From Marinosulfonomonas sp. (GTDB lineage Bacteria > Pseudomonadota > Alphaproteobacteria > Rhodobacterales > Rhodobacteraceae), in the NCBI GenBank assembly GCA_015494385.1, contig WGBJ01000340.1:1-20959 (forward strand): a DNA stretch of 20,959 nt, written 5' to 3'. The position numbers were made by a program, and so were the translations under genes. The notes beneath the pieces were generated by a model. It had not been told where the DNA came from and ran no database searches. It saw only the letters and a list, made by a program, of their open reading frames with translations. Below, in pieces: positions 8,845 to 15,788 of the stretch (positions are counted from its first letter, which is position 1; the number at the start of each line of letters is the position of its first letter).

Positions 8845-9240
8845 ATGGGCTTTTTACTTCGCTGGGCAGTTGCTTTTGGCCTGCTGGCCGCAACATTCAA
8901 TCCGACCGGGTGGAATTACACCCGCTGGGCGGTGGACAATTTCGACAGCCAGATGCCGTTGGTCGTGTTGCTGGGGTTACTTCTGCTGATCGGCTATATC
9001 ATCTTTTTACGCGCCACATTGCACTCCATCGGGGCGCTGGGCATGGGATTGGTAACAGCCGTTGTCGCGGCACTTTTGTGGGTCTTGTATGATTACGGCC
9101 TGCTGTCACTGGATAATTCCAGCATGAACGTCTGGATCGGAATTCTGGCCCTTTCGGTGGTGTTGGGCGTTGGATTGTCCTGGAGTTTCGTGCGCCGCAG
9201 CCTTTCCGGACAGGTCGATGTAAGCGATAGTGATGACTAA
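8845..9240 (+). CDS. small four-helix membrane protein, DUF6524-like
   Basis: This is a 131-residue inner-membrane protein with four hydrophobic segments: GFLLRWAVAFGLLAATF, MPLVVLLGLLLLIGYIIFL, LHSIGALGMGLVTAVVAALL and VWIGILALSVVLGVGLSW. It ends in a short acidic tail. The opening MGFLLRW...FNPTGWNYTRWA resembles what I remember as DUF6524 in Rhodobacterales; the family name is from memory and less sure than the membrane topology. GGGG lies upstream of the ATG. It faces purA divergently across 136 bp and precedes secG, separated by 64 bp that include a weak stem-loop (9249-9267) without a T-run. Function is unknown. Confidence 0.65.
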   Translation: MGFLLRWAVAFGLLAATFNPTGWNYTRWAVDNFDSQMPLVVLLGLLLLIGYIIFLRATLHSIGALGMGLVTAVVAALLWVLYDYGLLSLDNSSMNVWIGILALSVVLGVGLSWSFVRRSLSGQVDVSDSDD

Positions 9241-9304
9241 GGGCTTGCGGGCAGACGTTTCTGGCCCTAGATAACACCAAACCTGAATCAAACGGACCGT
9301 CCCT

Positions 9305-9673
9305 ATGGAAAACGTAATCCTTGTCATCCACCTTATTCTGGCGCTTGCGCTGATCGGTGTTGTGTTGTTGCAGCGCTCGGAAGGCGGCGGTCTGGGTATG
9401 GGCGGTGGCGGTGGTGGCGGCGGTGCCATGACCGGCCGTGCAGCAGCCGATGCGCTGACCAAACTGACATGGATTCTGGCGATTGCCTTTATTGCCACCT
9501 CGATCACCATGACAATCATTGCGGCCAAAAACGCGGCAGGGTCTTCGGTTCTGGACCGTGTGGTCGACGCACCCGTGGAACAGCCCGTGACAGCGCCGGT
9601 TGCGCCGGCTACGGATGATCTGTTGCCGCCAAGTGCCGGCAACACACCGATCACACCCCCACCGGCAGATTGA
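9305..9673 (+). CDS. secG: preprotein translocase subunit SecG
   Basis: SecG is the small accessory subunit of the SecYEG channel in the inner membrane; it stimulates SecA-driven export. The 122-residue protein has the expected two transmembrane helices (VILVIHLILALALIGVVLL and LTWILAIAFIATSITMTII). The family motif LLQRSEGGGLG sits between them, followed here by a run of eight glycines and then AMTGRAAADALTKLTW. The tail after the second helix is rich in Pro, Ala and Val, as is common in alphaproteobacterial SecG. It precedes pyrG, an arrangement I associate with this group, but 168 bp with their own palindromic structure separate the two. Confidence 0.93.
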   Translation: MENVILVIHLILALALIGVVLLQRSEGGGLGMGGGGGGGGAMTGRAAADALTKLTWILAIAFIATSITMTIIAAKNAAGSSVLDRVVDAPVEQPVTAPVAPATDDLLPPSAGNTPITPPPAD

Positions 9674-9696
9674 TCTAACCACCTACAACACATAGG

Positions 9697-9741
9697 TTTT
9701 GCAACAATTTGCGCAACATCATGTTGTGCCATGTTGCCAAA
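9697..9741. promoter_or_regulatory. nested palindromes upstream of pyrG
   Basis: Four related half-sites lie close together: TTTTGCAACA (9697-9706), GCGCAACAT (9711-9719), ATGTTGTGC (9721-9729) and ATGTTGCCAAA (9731-9741). The inner pair forms a 9-bp inverted repeat around one base, too tight for an RNA hairpin, and the outer pair is also inverted about almost the same centre. This looks like a DNA operator for a dimeric or tetrameric regulator. It lies 100-145 bp before the pyrG start. Confidence 0.45.
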
Positions 9742-9841
9742 TCCGCGCGAATCTACTATATGTCAAATCCCGTGATGATGCGGTTTTTGCAAGGCTGCAC
9801 GCGCTGCATATAACGATATATCTCACGGGGGCGTTTGCCAT

Positions 9842-11485
9842 ATGGCACGGTTTATTTTCATTACTGGTGGTGTTGTTTCAAGCCTTGGCAAGGGGCTGTC
9901 CTCGGCGGCTTTGGGGGCCTTGTTGCAGGCCCGCGGCTACTCCGTGCGTCTGCGCAAACTGGACCCGTATCTGAACGTCGATCCCGGCACGATGTCGCCC
10001 TTTGAACATGGCGAAGTGTTTGTCACCGATGATGGCGCGGAAACCGATCTGGACCTTGGCCATTACGAGCGTTTCACCGGCGTTTCCGCCCGCAACACCG
10101 ATTCTGTTTCCTCGGGCCGGATCTATTCCACCGTGCTGGAAAAAGAACGGCGCGGCGATTATCTGGGCAAAACCATTCAGGTGATTCCGCATGTCACCAA
10201 CGAAATCAAGGATTTCATCTCGATTGGCGAAGACGAAGTCGATTTCATGCTGTGCGAAATCGGCGGCACCGTGGGCGATATCGAGGCCCTGCCGTTTTTC
10301 GAGGCCATCCGCCAGTTTTCGCAGGACAAGCCGCGCGGGCAGTGTATTTTCATGCACCTGACGCTGATCCCCTATCTGGCGGCAGCGGGCGAATTGAAAA
10401 CCAAACCGACCCAGCACAGCGTTAAGGAGCTGCGCTCGATCGGCATCGCACCCGAGGTTCTGGTCTGTCGTTCCGAACATCCGATCCCCGACAAGGAACG
10501 TGCCAAAATCGGGCTGTTCTGCAACGTGCGCACCGAAAACGTGATTGCCGCCTATGATCTGAAATCCATCTACGAGGCGCCGCTGGCCTATCACCGCGAA
10601 GGGCTGGATACGGCCGTTCTGGACGCCTTTGGCATCACTGATGCCCCGATGCCGGATATGTCCCGCTGGGATGACGTGGCCGACCGCCTGACCAATGCCG
10701 AAGGCGAAGTCAAAATTGCCATTGTCGGCAAATACACCCAGTTGGGCGACGCCTATAAATCCATCGCCGAGGCTCTGACCCACGGCGGCATGGCCAATCG
10801 CACCCGGGTCAAACTGGAATGGGTCGATGCCGAGGTGTTTGACACCGAAGACCCGGTTGCCCATCTGGAACCATTCGATGCGATCCTTGTGCCCGGCGGA
10901 TTTGGCGAACGCGGAACCGAAGGCAAAATCAAAGCCGCCGAATACGCCCGCACCCATAATGTGCCTTATCTGGGCATCTGTCTGGGCATGCAAATGGCGG
11001 TGATCGAGGCCGCGCGCAATCTGGCGGGGATCACCGATGCCGGTTCCGAGGAATTCGATCACGAGGCCGGCGGCAAACGCTTTACCCCCGTGGTTTACCA
11101 CCTGAAGGAATGGATTCAGGGCAACCACAAGGTCGCCCGCAAGGTGGACGACGACAAAGGCGGCACCATGCGGCTGGGCGCTTATACGGCGCAGCTTGAG
11201 GAAGGCTCGAAAGTGGCCGAGATTTACGGCACCACCACAATCGAGGAACGCCACCGTCACCGCTACGAGGTCGATGTGAAATACCGCGAGGCGCTGGAAA
11301 AAACCGGACTGAAATTTTCCGGCATGTCGCCCGATGGCCGTCTGCCGGAAATCATCGAGTGGCCGGATCATCCGTGGTTCATCGGCGTGCAATTCCACCC
11401 CGAACTTAAATCGAAACCGTTCGAACCACATCCGCTGTTTGCCAGCTTTATCAAGGCGGCAATCGAATCTTCACGTCTGGTATAA
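9842..11485 (+). CDS. pyrG: CTP synthase (glutamine-hydrolysing)
   Basis: CTP synthase (EC 6.3.4.2) aminates UTP to CTP with ATP and glutamine, the last step of pyrimidine nucleotide synthesis, in the cytoplasm. The 547-residue protein is full length. The N-terminal synthetase domain carries the P-loop [17 protein letters not shown] (residues 6-22), the [21 protein letters not shown] segment and [11 protein letters not shown] (138-148). The C-terminal class I glutaminase domain starts near residue 290 and has nucleophile Cys380 in LGICLGMQ and the His519-Glu521 dyad in QFHPEL. GGGGG ten bases before the ATG is a plausible ribosome-binding site. A small DUF1330 gene follows after nine bases. 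Confidence 0.98.
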   Translation: MARFIFITGGVVSSLGKGLSSAALGALLQARGYSVRLRKLDPYLNVDPGTMSPFEHGEVFVTDDGAETDLDLGHYERFTGVSARNTDSVSSGRIYSTVLEKERRGDYLGKTIQVIPHVTNEIKDFISIGEDEVDFMLCEIGGTVGDIEALPFFEAIRQFSQDKPRGQCIFMHLTLIPYLAAAGELKTKPTQHSVKELRSIGIAPEVLVCRSEHPIPDKERAKIGLFCNVRTENVIAAYDLKSIYEAPLAYHREGLDTAVLDAFGITDAPMPDMSRWDDVADRLTNAEGEVKIAIVGKYTQLGDAYKSIAEALTHGGMANRTRVKLEWVDAEVFDTEDPVAHLEPFDAILVPGGFGERGTEGKIKAAEYARTHNVPYLGICLGMQMAVIEAARNLAGITDAGSEEFDHEAGGKRFTPVVYHLKEWIQGNHKVARKVDDDKGGTMRLGAYTAQLEEGSKVAEIYGTTTIEERHRHRYEVDVKYREALEKTGLKFSGMSPDGRLPEIIEWPDHPWFIGVQFHPELKSKPFEPHPLFASFIKAAIESSRLV

Positions 11486-11494
11486 GGAAAGCAC

Positions 11495-11788
11495 ATGGCA
11501 AAGGGTTATTGGGTCGGTCAGATTGTGGTGCATGATCTGGAGCAATATCAGGCCTATCGCGCCGCCAACGCCGAGGCGTTTGCCAAATACGGTGCAAAAT
11601 TCCTGATCCGTGGCGGCGAACAAACCATCGTCGAAGGGCAGGCCAACCCGCGCACCGTGGTGATCGAATTCAAGGATGTCGCCACCGCGCAGGCCTGTTA
11701 TGACAGCCCGGAATACAGGGCTGCCAAAGCCCTGCGGGATCCCGTGTCCGAGGGCAATCTGGTGATCGTCGAAGGGTATGACGAATAA
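11495..11788 (+). CDS. DUF1330 domain-containing protein
   Basis: This 97-residue protein matches the DUF1330 family, small dimeric alpha+beta barrels of the ferredoxin-like kind. Recognisable parts are KGYWVGQIVVHD, YQAYRAANAEAFAKYGAKFLIRGG, VVIEFKDVATAQACYDSPEYRAAK and the C-terminal VSEGNLVIVEGYD. The molecular role of the family is not established. A good ribosome-binding site (AAGGAAA) sits in the nine-base gap after pyrG, so the gene is probably co-transcribed with it. No catalytic function can be assigned. Confidence 0.88.
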   Translation: MAKGYWVGQIVVHDLEQYQAYRAANAEAFAKYGAKFLIRGGEQTIVEGQANPRTVVIEFKDVATAQACYDSPEYRAAKALRDPVSEGNLVIVEGYDE

Positions 11789-11840
11789 CCGCGCCGCTTT
11801 GTGATTGGCATTTGCGGTTTGCCTACCTATATCTACCCGC

Positions 11841-12278
11841 ATGTTTGGCGAATTTCTAAAACGGCTCACAGCCCCCGCTCCTGCTCCGCTTACGGACACC
11901 GACGCCCGCCTTGCGCTGGGTGCGCTATTGGTGCGCGTGGCCCGTTCGGATAACAATTACGATGCAACCGAAGTGGCCAAGATCGACCAGATCCTGTCCA
12001 GCCGCTATGGCCTGACACCGGCCGCAGCCGCCGAATTGCGCCAGCAATGCGAGATTCTGGAAACCGAAGCCCCCGACACCGTACGCTTCACCCGCGCGAT
12101 CAAGGATGCCGTGCCTTATGATGACCGGATTGCGGTTATCGAATCCCTTTGGGAAGTGGCGCTGACCGACGGGGTGCGGGATGAAAACGAAGACGCCGTG
12201 TTGCGACTGGTGTCGGATTTGCTGGGTGTGAACGATATGGACAGGGCCAAAGCACGACAGCGCGTGGACAGCCGCTAG
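11841..12278 (+). CDS. TerB-family protein
   Basis: This 145-residue, all-helical protein fits the TerB-like fold seen in tellurite-resistance-associated and other stress proteins. The TerB pattern is visible in LALGALLVRVARSDNNYDATEVAKIDQIL and again in AVIESLWEVALTDGVRDENEDAVLRLVSDLLGV, two helical segments each with an acidic loop of the metal-binding kind. I start it at the ATG at 11841 (MFGEFLKRL); a TTG 12 codons earlier is less likely. There is no ter operon here, so this looks like the stand-alone housekeeping type found in Rhodobacterales rather than a resistance determinant. Its TAG stop forms part of a CTAG that abuts a copy of a repeated element end. Confidence 0.8.
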   Translation: MFGEFLKRLTAPAPAPLTDTDARLALGALLVRVARSDNNYDATEVAKIDQILSSRYGLTPAAAAELRQQCEILETEAPDTVRFTRAIKDAVPYDDRIAVIESLWEVALTDGVRDENEDAVLRLVSDLLGVNDMDRAKARQRVDSR

Positions 12279-12305
12279 GGTCAGGACCCATTAATCCTGC
12301 ACCAC
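12277..12305 (+). repeat. solo copy of the foldback-element end
   Basis: These 29 bases match the reverse complement of the right end of the element at 17103-17363 with one difference (C for T after AGGGTCAGGACC). The similarity stops after ATTAATCCTGCACCAC. No partner end is found in the following 130 bp, so this is a lone or decayed copy. It directly abuts the TAG stop of the TerB-family gene. Confidence 0.65.
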
Positions 12306-12388
12306 CAAGACGCGAAAACGGCGCGACATCACGAACAGACGCCACGAAAACGGGGCCAACCGCCACTTTACCGTTGCATTTACACACG

Positions 12389-12416
12389 TTTCCCGCCCTA
12401 TTGCTTTGACGGGAAA
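12389..12416. promoter_or_regulatory. inverted repeat in the ABC-operon leader
   Basis: TTTCCCG (12389-12395) and CGGGAAA (12410-12416) form a 7-bp inverted repeat separated by 14 bases, just upstream of the ABC ATPase gene. It could be an operator or a leader hairpin. No clear -35/-10 pair could be assigned. The rest of the 156-bp intergenic region holds the solo element end and no gene. Confidence 0.3.
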
Positions 12417-12434
12417 TAACAAACGGCTTTGAAC

Positions 12435-13214
12435 GTGACTGAATCCAATCCACCGGTAATCGAAATCCGCGACCTCCACAAAAGCTATGGCGATCTGGAG
12501 GTTATCAAAGGCGTTGATATCGCCGCCAAGGCCGGTGATGTTGTGTCGCTGATCGGCTCATCCGGGTCCGGTAAATCCACCATCCTGCGCTGTGCCAACC
12601 TGCTTGAGGACAGCCAGCAGGGCGACATCCTGTTCAAAGGCGAGGCTGTGCATTGGCGCGGTCACGGGCTGCATCGCCACCCTGCCGACAAGCATCAGGT
12701 CATCCGCATGCGCACCAACCTGTCGATGGTGTTCCAGCAGTTCAATCTGTGGTCCCACATGTCGATCCTGCAAAACGTGATGGAAGCGCCCGTCACCGTT
12801 CTGGGCCGCGACAAGGCCGAAGCCGAAGCATCGGCCCGCAAATATCTGGACAAGGTGGGCATCGGCGACAAATGCGACGTCTGGCCCGCGCAACTGTCCG
12901 GCGGCCAGCAACAACGCGCCGCCATCGCCCGCGCTTTGGCGATGGAGCCGGAGGCGCTGTTGTTTGACGAACCCACATCGGCACTGGACCCCGAGTTGGA
13001 ACAGGAAGTGGTCAAAGTGATCAAGGATTTGGCCAACGAGGGGCGCACGATGCTTCTGGTCACCCACGACATGCGCCTTGCGGCGGATGTATCGGACAAC
13101 GTGGTTTTCCTGCATCAGGGCAAGATCGAGGAACAGGGGCCACCCGCCGAATTGTTCGGCAACCCGAAATCCGAACGCCTGCAACAATTCCTCAGCGCCA
13201 CCGTGTCGGACTGA
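12435..13214 (+). CDS. polar amino-acid-type ABC transporter, ATP-binding protein
   Basis: This 259-residue protein is the cytoplasmic ATPase of a HisP/GlnQ-type importer. All nucleotide-binding motifs are present: Walker A GSSGSGKST (41-49), Q-loop in MVFQQFNLW, signature LSGGQQQR (154-161), Walker B LLFDEP (175-180), D-loop SALDP and H-loop His211 in LVTHD. The start is uncertain: I chose GTG at 12435, which gives the usual short MTES-type N terminus, while an in-frame TTG lies two codons upstream; neither has a strong ribosome-binding site and no ATG is available. It opens the transporter operon, with the binding-protein gene 71 bp downstream and both permeases after it. Its stop codon is embedded in a 7-bp hairpin. 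Confidence 0.93.
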   Translation: MTESNPPVIEIRDLHKSYGDLEVIKGVDIAAKAGDVVSLIGSSGSGKSTILRCANLLEDSQQGDILFKGEAVHWRGHGLHRHPADKHQVIRMRTNLSMVFQQFNLWSHMSILQNVMEAPVTVLGRDKAEAEASARKYLDKVGIGDKCDVWPAQLSGGQQQRAAIARALAMEPEALLFDEPTSALDPELEQEVVKVIKDLANEGRTMLLVTHDMRLAADVSDNVVFLHQGKIEEQGPPAELFGNPKSERLQQFLSATVSD

Positions 13215-13219
13215 CACGG
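13201..13219 (+). other. hairpin over the ATPase stop codon
   Basis: CCGTGTC (13201-13207) and GACACGG (13213-13219) pair perfectly around the loop GGACT; the TGA stop at 13212-13214 spans loop and stem. CATTTTAC follows. It may act as a weak terminator or RNA-processing barrier between the ATPase and binding-protein genes, but the T-run is short. Confidence 0.4.
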
Positions 13220-13271
13220 CATTTTACATCCGACCGCTTTGGCGGTTACAACTGCACCATCAAGATAACCT

Positions 13272-13277
13272 AGGGAG
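13272..13277 (+). promoter_or_regulatory. strong ribosome-binding site of the binding-protein gene
   Basis: AGGGAG lies eight bases before the ATG at 13286. It is the strongest Shine-Dalgarno sequence in the transporter operon, in keeping with the high level of periplasmic binding protein such importers need. Confidence 0.7.
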
Positions 13278-13285
13278 ATTCCAAT

Positions 13286-14023
13286 ATGAAAAAACTTATC
13301 ATGACAACGGCCGCTCTGGCTGTAACGGTCAGCATGGCCTTTGCCGGTTCGCACGAAACAACCGTGCGCATGGGCACCGAGGGCGCCTACCCTCCGTATA
13401 ACTTCATCAACGACGCTGGCGAAGTTGACGGCTTCGAGCGCGAGCTGGGCGACGAGCTGTGCAAACGCGCCGAGCTGAAATGCGAATGGGTCACCAATGA
13501 TTGGGACAGCATCATCCCGAACCTGGTATCGGGCAACTATGACACCATCATCGCCGGTATGTCGATCACACCCGAGCGCGACGAAGTTATTGACTTTACA
13601 CAGGAATATATCCCCGGATCGCCTTCGGGCTATGTTGGTATGTCTGACAGTGTTGATCTGAAAGGCGGCGTGATTGCGGCGCAGACAGCCACCATTCAGG
13701 CCGGTTATGTTGCCAACTCGGGCGCGACACTGGTTGAATTTGCCACAGCTGACGAAACCATCGCCGCTGTGCGTAACGGCGAAGCCGATGCGGTTCTGGC
13801 CGACAAGGATTTCCTTGCCCCGATCGTTGCCGAAAGCAACGGAGAGCTGAAATTCATTGGCGAAGATGTGATCATCGGTGCCGGTGTTGGCATGGGCGTG
13901 CGCGAATCCGACGCCGAGCTGAAAGGCAAAATGGATGCCGCGATTTCCTCGATGAAAGAGGACGGTACCCTGAACGCCATGATCAAAAAATGGTTCGGTG
14001 AAGACGCCGCCGTTTTTGAATAA
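13286..14023 (+). CDS. ABC transporter periplasmic substrate-binding protein (HisJ/SBP_bac_3 type)
   Basis: This is the periplasmic receptor of the importer, in the HisJ/LAO/GlnH family (SBP_bac_3). The 245-residue precursor has a clear Sec signal peptide: basic MKK, hydrophobic core, and a likely signal peptidase I cut after AFA at residue 20. Family landmarks follow: RMGTEGAYPPYNFINDAGEVDGFERELGDELCKR, then DWDSIIPNLVSGNYDTIIAGMSITPERDEVIDFT, and a C-terminal lobe ending MIKKWFG. The Cys pair around KRAELKCEW resembles the disulfide in HisJ-like proteins. The family usually binds polar or basic amino acids or opines; the ligand cannot be fixed from sequence. It follows the ATPase and is flanked by hairpins on both sides. 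Confidence 0.93.
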   Translation: MKKLIMTTAALAVTVSMAFAGSHETTVRMGTEGAYPPYNFINDAGEVDGFERELGDELCKRAELKCEWVTNDWDSIIPNLVSGNYDTIIAGMSITPERDEVIDFTQEYIPGSPSGYVGMSDSVDLKGGVIAAQTATIQAGYVANSGATLVEFATADETIAAVRNGEADAVLADKDFLAPIVAESNGELKFIGEDVIIGAGVGMGVRESDAELKGKMDAAISSMKEDGTLNAMIKKWFGEDAAVFE

Positions 14024-14043
14024 TACCTGACCACTATGGACAA

Positions 14044-14068
14044 GGGCGGGGCCGGTTTGGCCCTGCCC
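14044..14068 (+). other. GC-rich intercistronic hairpin after the binding-protein gene
   Basis: GGGCGGGGCC (14044-14053) pairs with GGCCCTGCCC (14059-14068) around GGTTT, ten base pairs with one G-U. No T-run follows, and the permease start codon is 10 bases downstream. The position fits an RNA-stabilising or attenuating hairpin that lowers permease relative to binding-protein expression, a common design in importer operons. Confidence 0.6.
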
Positions 14069-14078
14069 GCTTTGAAAT

Positions 14079-14942
14079 ATGTTTTCCTTTTGCGCAGAAC
14101 CAAAAACCCTTGAAGGGCTGGAATGGCTTGCCTGTTATCTGACAACAGGCAAACATATGGCGTTCTATGGTTCGTTCGGGATGGTGATGGCGCTGTTGCT
14201 GGTCACGGCCCCTGTCGCGCTGATGTTCGGCTTTGGCGGGGCGATGGCGGCACGGTCGCATTTTCTGCCGCTGCGCTGGTTTGGCAAAGGCTATACCGCG
14301 ATTGTGCGCGGGGTGCCGGACATTGCGTTTTTCCTGTTCTTCGTGATCGCACTGGATCAGGGCATCGAATATATCCGCCATAAAATCAAATGCCCCGACT
14401 GGGATATGCCAATCCGCCAGGGCAATGACTTCGTGGTTTGCGCACAGGCCAAAATGCCCCTGTCGTCTTCGGCGGCGTGGGTGCACGAATCCTATTCGTT
14501 TATTCTGGCCGTGATTACTTTTGCCATCATCTTTGGCGCCTTTGCGGCCAATGTCCTATATGGCGCCATGCGCGCTGTTCCCCACGGCCAACTGGAAACA
14601 GCCGAGGCCTATGGCATGTCCCGTCGCCAGACATTCTGGCGCATACTGGTGCCGCAAATGTGGGTATACGCCCTGCCCGGCCTGTCGAACCTGTGGATGA
14701 TCCTGATCAAGGCCACACCGCTGTTGTTCCTGCTGGGCCTGAAAGACATCGTTTACTGGGCACGCGAACTGGGTGGCTCGAAAACCCAGATCTTTGCCTA
14801 TCCGCACCCTGACTGGCGGCTTTTCTATTTCCTTGGCCTGCTGGTGTTCTATCTGCTGCTGACCCGCGTTAGCGAGGTTGTGCTGGGTCGCCTGATGCAC
14901 CGCCTGACCCGTGGCCAGGCCACGATGGGGGGCATGTCATGA
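14079..14942 (+). CDS. amino-acid ABC transporter permease (HisQ/HisM type), first of two
   Basis: This 287-residue inner-membrane subunit forms half of the importer channel. It contains the EAA loop that docks on the ATPase, read as ETAEAYGMSRRQTFWRILVPQMW, and the family motif GKGYTAIVRGVPDIAFFLFF. Between transmembrane segments there is a polar loop of about 35 residues (roughly 98-135) with two cysteines (105 and 121) that is longer than in E. coli HisQ/HisM; Rhodobacterales relatives seem to share it. The start at 14079 keeps the N-terminal EGLEWLACYLTTGKH segment typical of relatives, though no good ribosome-binding site is visible after the upstream hairpin. It overlaps the next permease gene by four bases (ATGA). 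Confidence 0.9.
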   Translation: MFSFCAEPKTLEGLEWLACYLTTGKHMAFYGSFGMVMALLLVTAPVALMFGFGGAMAARSHFLPLRWFGKGYTAIVRGVPDIAFFLFFVIALDQGIEYIRHKIKCPDWDMPIRQGNDFVVCAQAKMPLSSSAAWVHESYSFILAVITFAIIFGAFAANVLYGAMRAVPHGQLETAEAYGMSRRQTFWRILVPQMWVYALPGLSNLWMILIKATPLLFLLGLKDIVYWARELGGSKTQIFAYPHPDWRLFYFLGLLVFYLLLTRVSEVVLGRLMHRLTRGQATMGGMS

Positions 14943-15781
14943 GCAGTTGCCTGCAAACCATTCAGGATTACGGTCTGCGGTCCATCGGTATCGGCGAACG
15001 CCTGTTGCCGAAATCCGATTTCACCCTGTGCGAACAGTTTACCCTGATCGGCTCGGGCCTGCTTTGGAATATCTATTTCGGTGTGCTGGCCCTGCTGGTT
15101 GGCTTTTTCCTGTCAACCGCTGTGGGCCTAGCCAAAAGCAGCCGCGTCTGGATCATCCGCAAACCGGCCGAATGGTTCATCTTTATCTTCCGTGGCTCGC
15201 CGCTGTTCATCCAGTTCTTCCTGTTTTACGAGGCCTTCGTTCTGCTGCCCAAAATGGGCTGGGACATCAACCTTGGCTTTACCGAAATCACCATTGAAAC
15301 CCGCTGGCTAACCCGCGCATGGATGGGCGCGCTGATTGTTCTGATCCTGAACACATCCGCCTATGCCGGCGAGATTTTCTACGGTGCGCTAAAATCCATC
15401 CCCAAAGGCGATATCGAGGCGGCCGATGCCTATGGCCTGTCCGGCTGGTCCCGTTTTCGCCGTGTGATCTGGCCCACCATGCTGCGGCTGGCCTGGCCCG
15501 CCTATACCAACGAGGCGATCTTTATGTTCCACGCCACAACGCTGGTTTATTTCGCCAGCTTTCCGGCATGGCAGCAAAAGGGGGATGCGCTCTATTACGC
15601 CAGCTATTTCGCGGATAAAACCTTTAACCCGTTTATCCCCTACCCCATTCTGGCGATGTATTTCATCATGCTGACAATGACCGTGATCTTCTTTTACGGC
15701 ATGGTGAACAAACATCTGAACCGCCATTTGCCACAGGAAAAACGCCGCAAATTGCGTATACGTCCACAAGTCATCCGATAG
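14939..15781 (+). CDS. amino-acid ABC transporter permease (HisQ/HisM type), second of two
   Basis: This 280-residue protein is the second transmembrane subunit of the importer. Transmembrane segments include LLWNIYFGVLALLVGFFLS, and the family motifs are FIFIFRGSPLFIQFFLFYEAF and the EAA loop DIEAADAYGLSGWSRFRRVIWP. Its ATG overlaps the stop of the first permease gene (ATGA), so the two are coupled and presumably made in equal amounts for a heterodimeric channel. A basic C-terminal tail (HLPQEKRRKLRIRPQ) ends the protein. The glutamine-synthetase-like gene follows after only seven bases, tying transport to gamma-glutamyl ligase chemistry. Confidence 0.92.
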   Translation: MSSCLQTIQDYGLRSIGIGERLLPKSDFTLCEQFTLIGSGLLWNIYFGVLALLVGFFLSTAVGLAKSSRVWIIRKPAEWFIFIFRGSPLFIQFFLFYEAFVLLPKMGWDINLGFTEITIETRWLTRAWMGALIVLILNTSAYAGEIFYGALKSIPKGDIEAADAYGLSGWSRFRRVIWPTMLRLAWPAYTNEAIFMFHATTLVYFASFPAWQQKGDALYYASYFADKTFNPFIPYPILAMYFIMLTMTVIFFYGMVNKHLNRHLPQEKRRKLRIRPQVIR

Positions 15782-15788
15782 GTGCCCC

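Noticed and set aside
9827..9831. GGGGG before pyrG as a reiterative-transcription attenuation site like that of Gram-positive pyrG
   Set aside because: It sits at ribosome-binding-site distance from the start codon and no initiating GGGC context with a leader terminator is visible.
9878..11431. 517-codon open frame on the minus strand opposite pyrG
   Set aside because: It is a shadow of the strongly biased codon use of pyrG; its translation shows no recognisable family and pyrG is certain.
11841..12278. Tellurite-resistance determinant
   Set aside because: Only a lone TerB-like helical protein is present, without other ter genes.
12366..12380. Possible sigma-54 promoter (CGCCAC...TTGCA) before the ABC ATPase gene
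   Set aside because: The invariant GG of the -24 element is missing, so the match is not meaningful.
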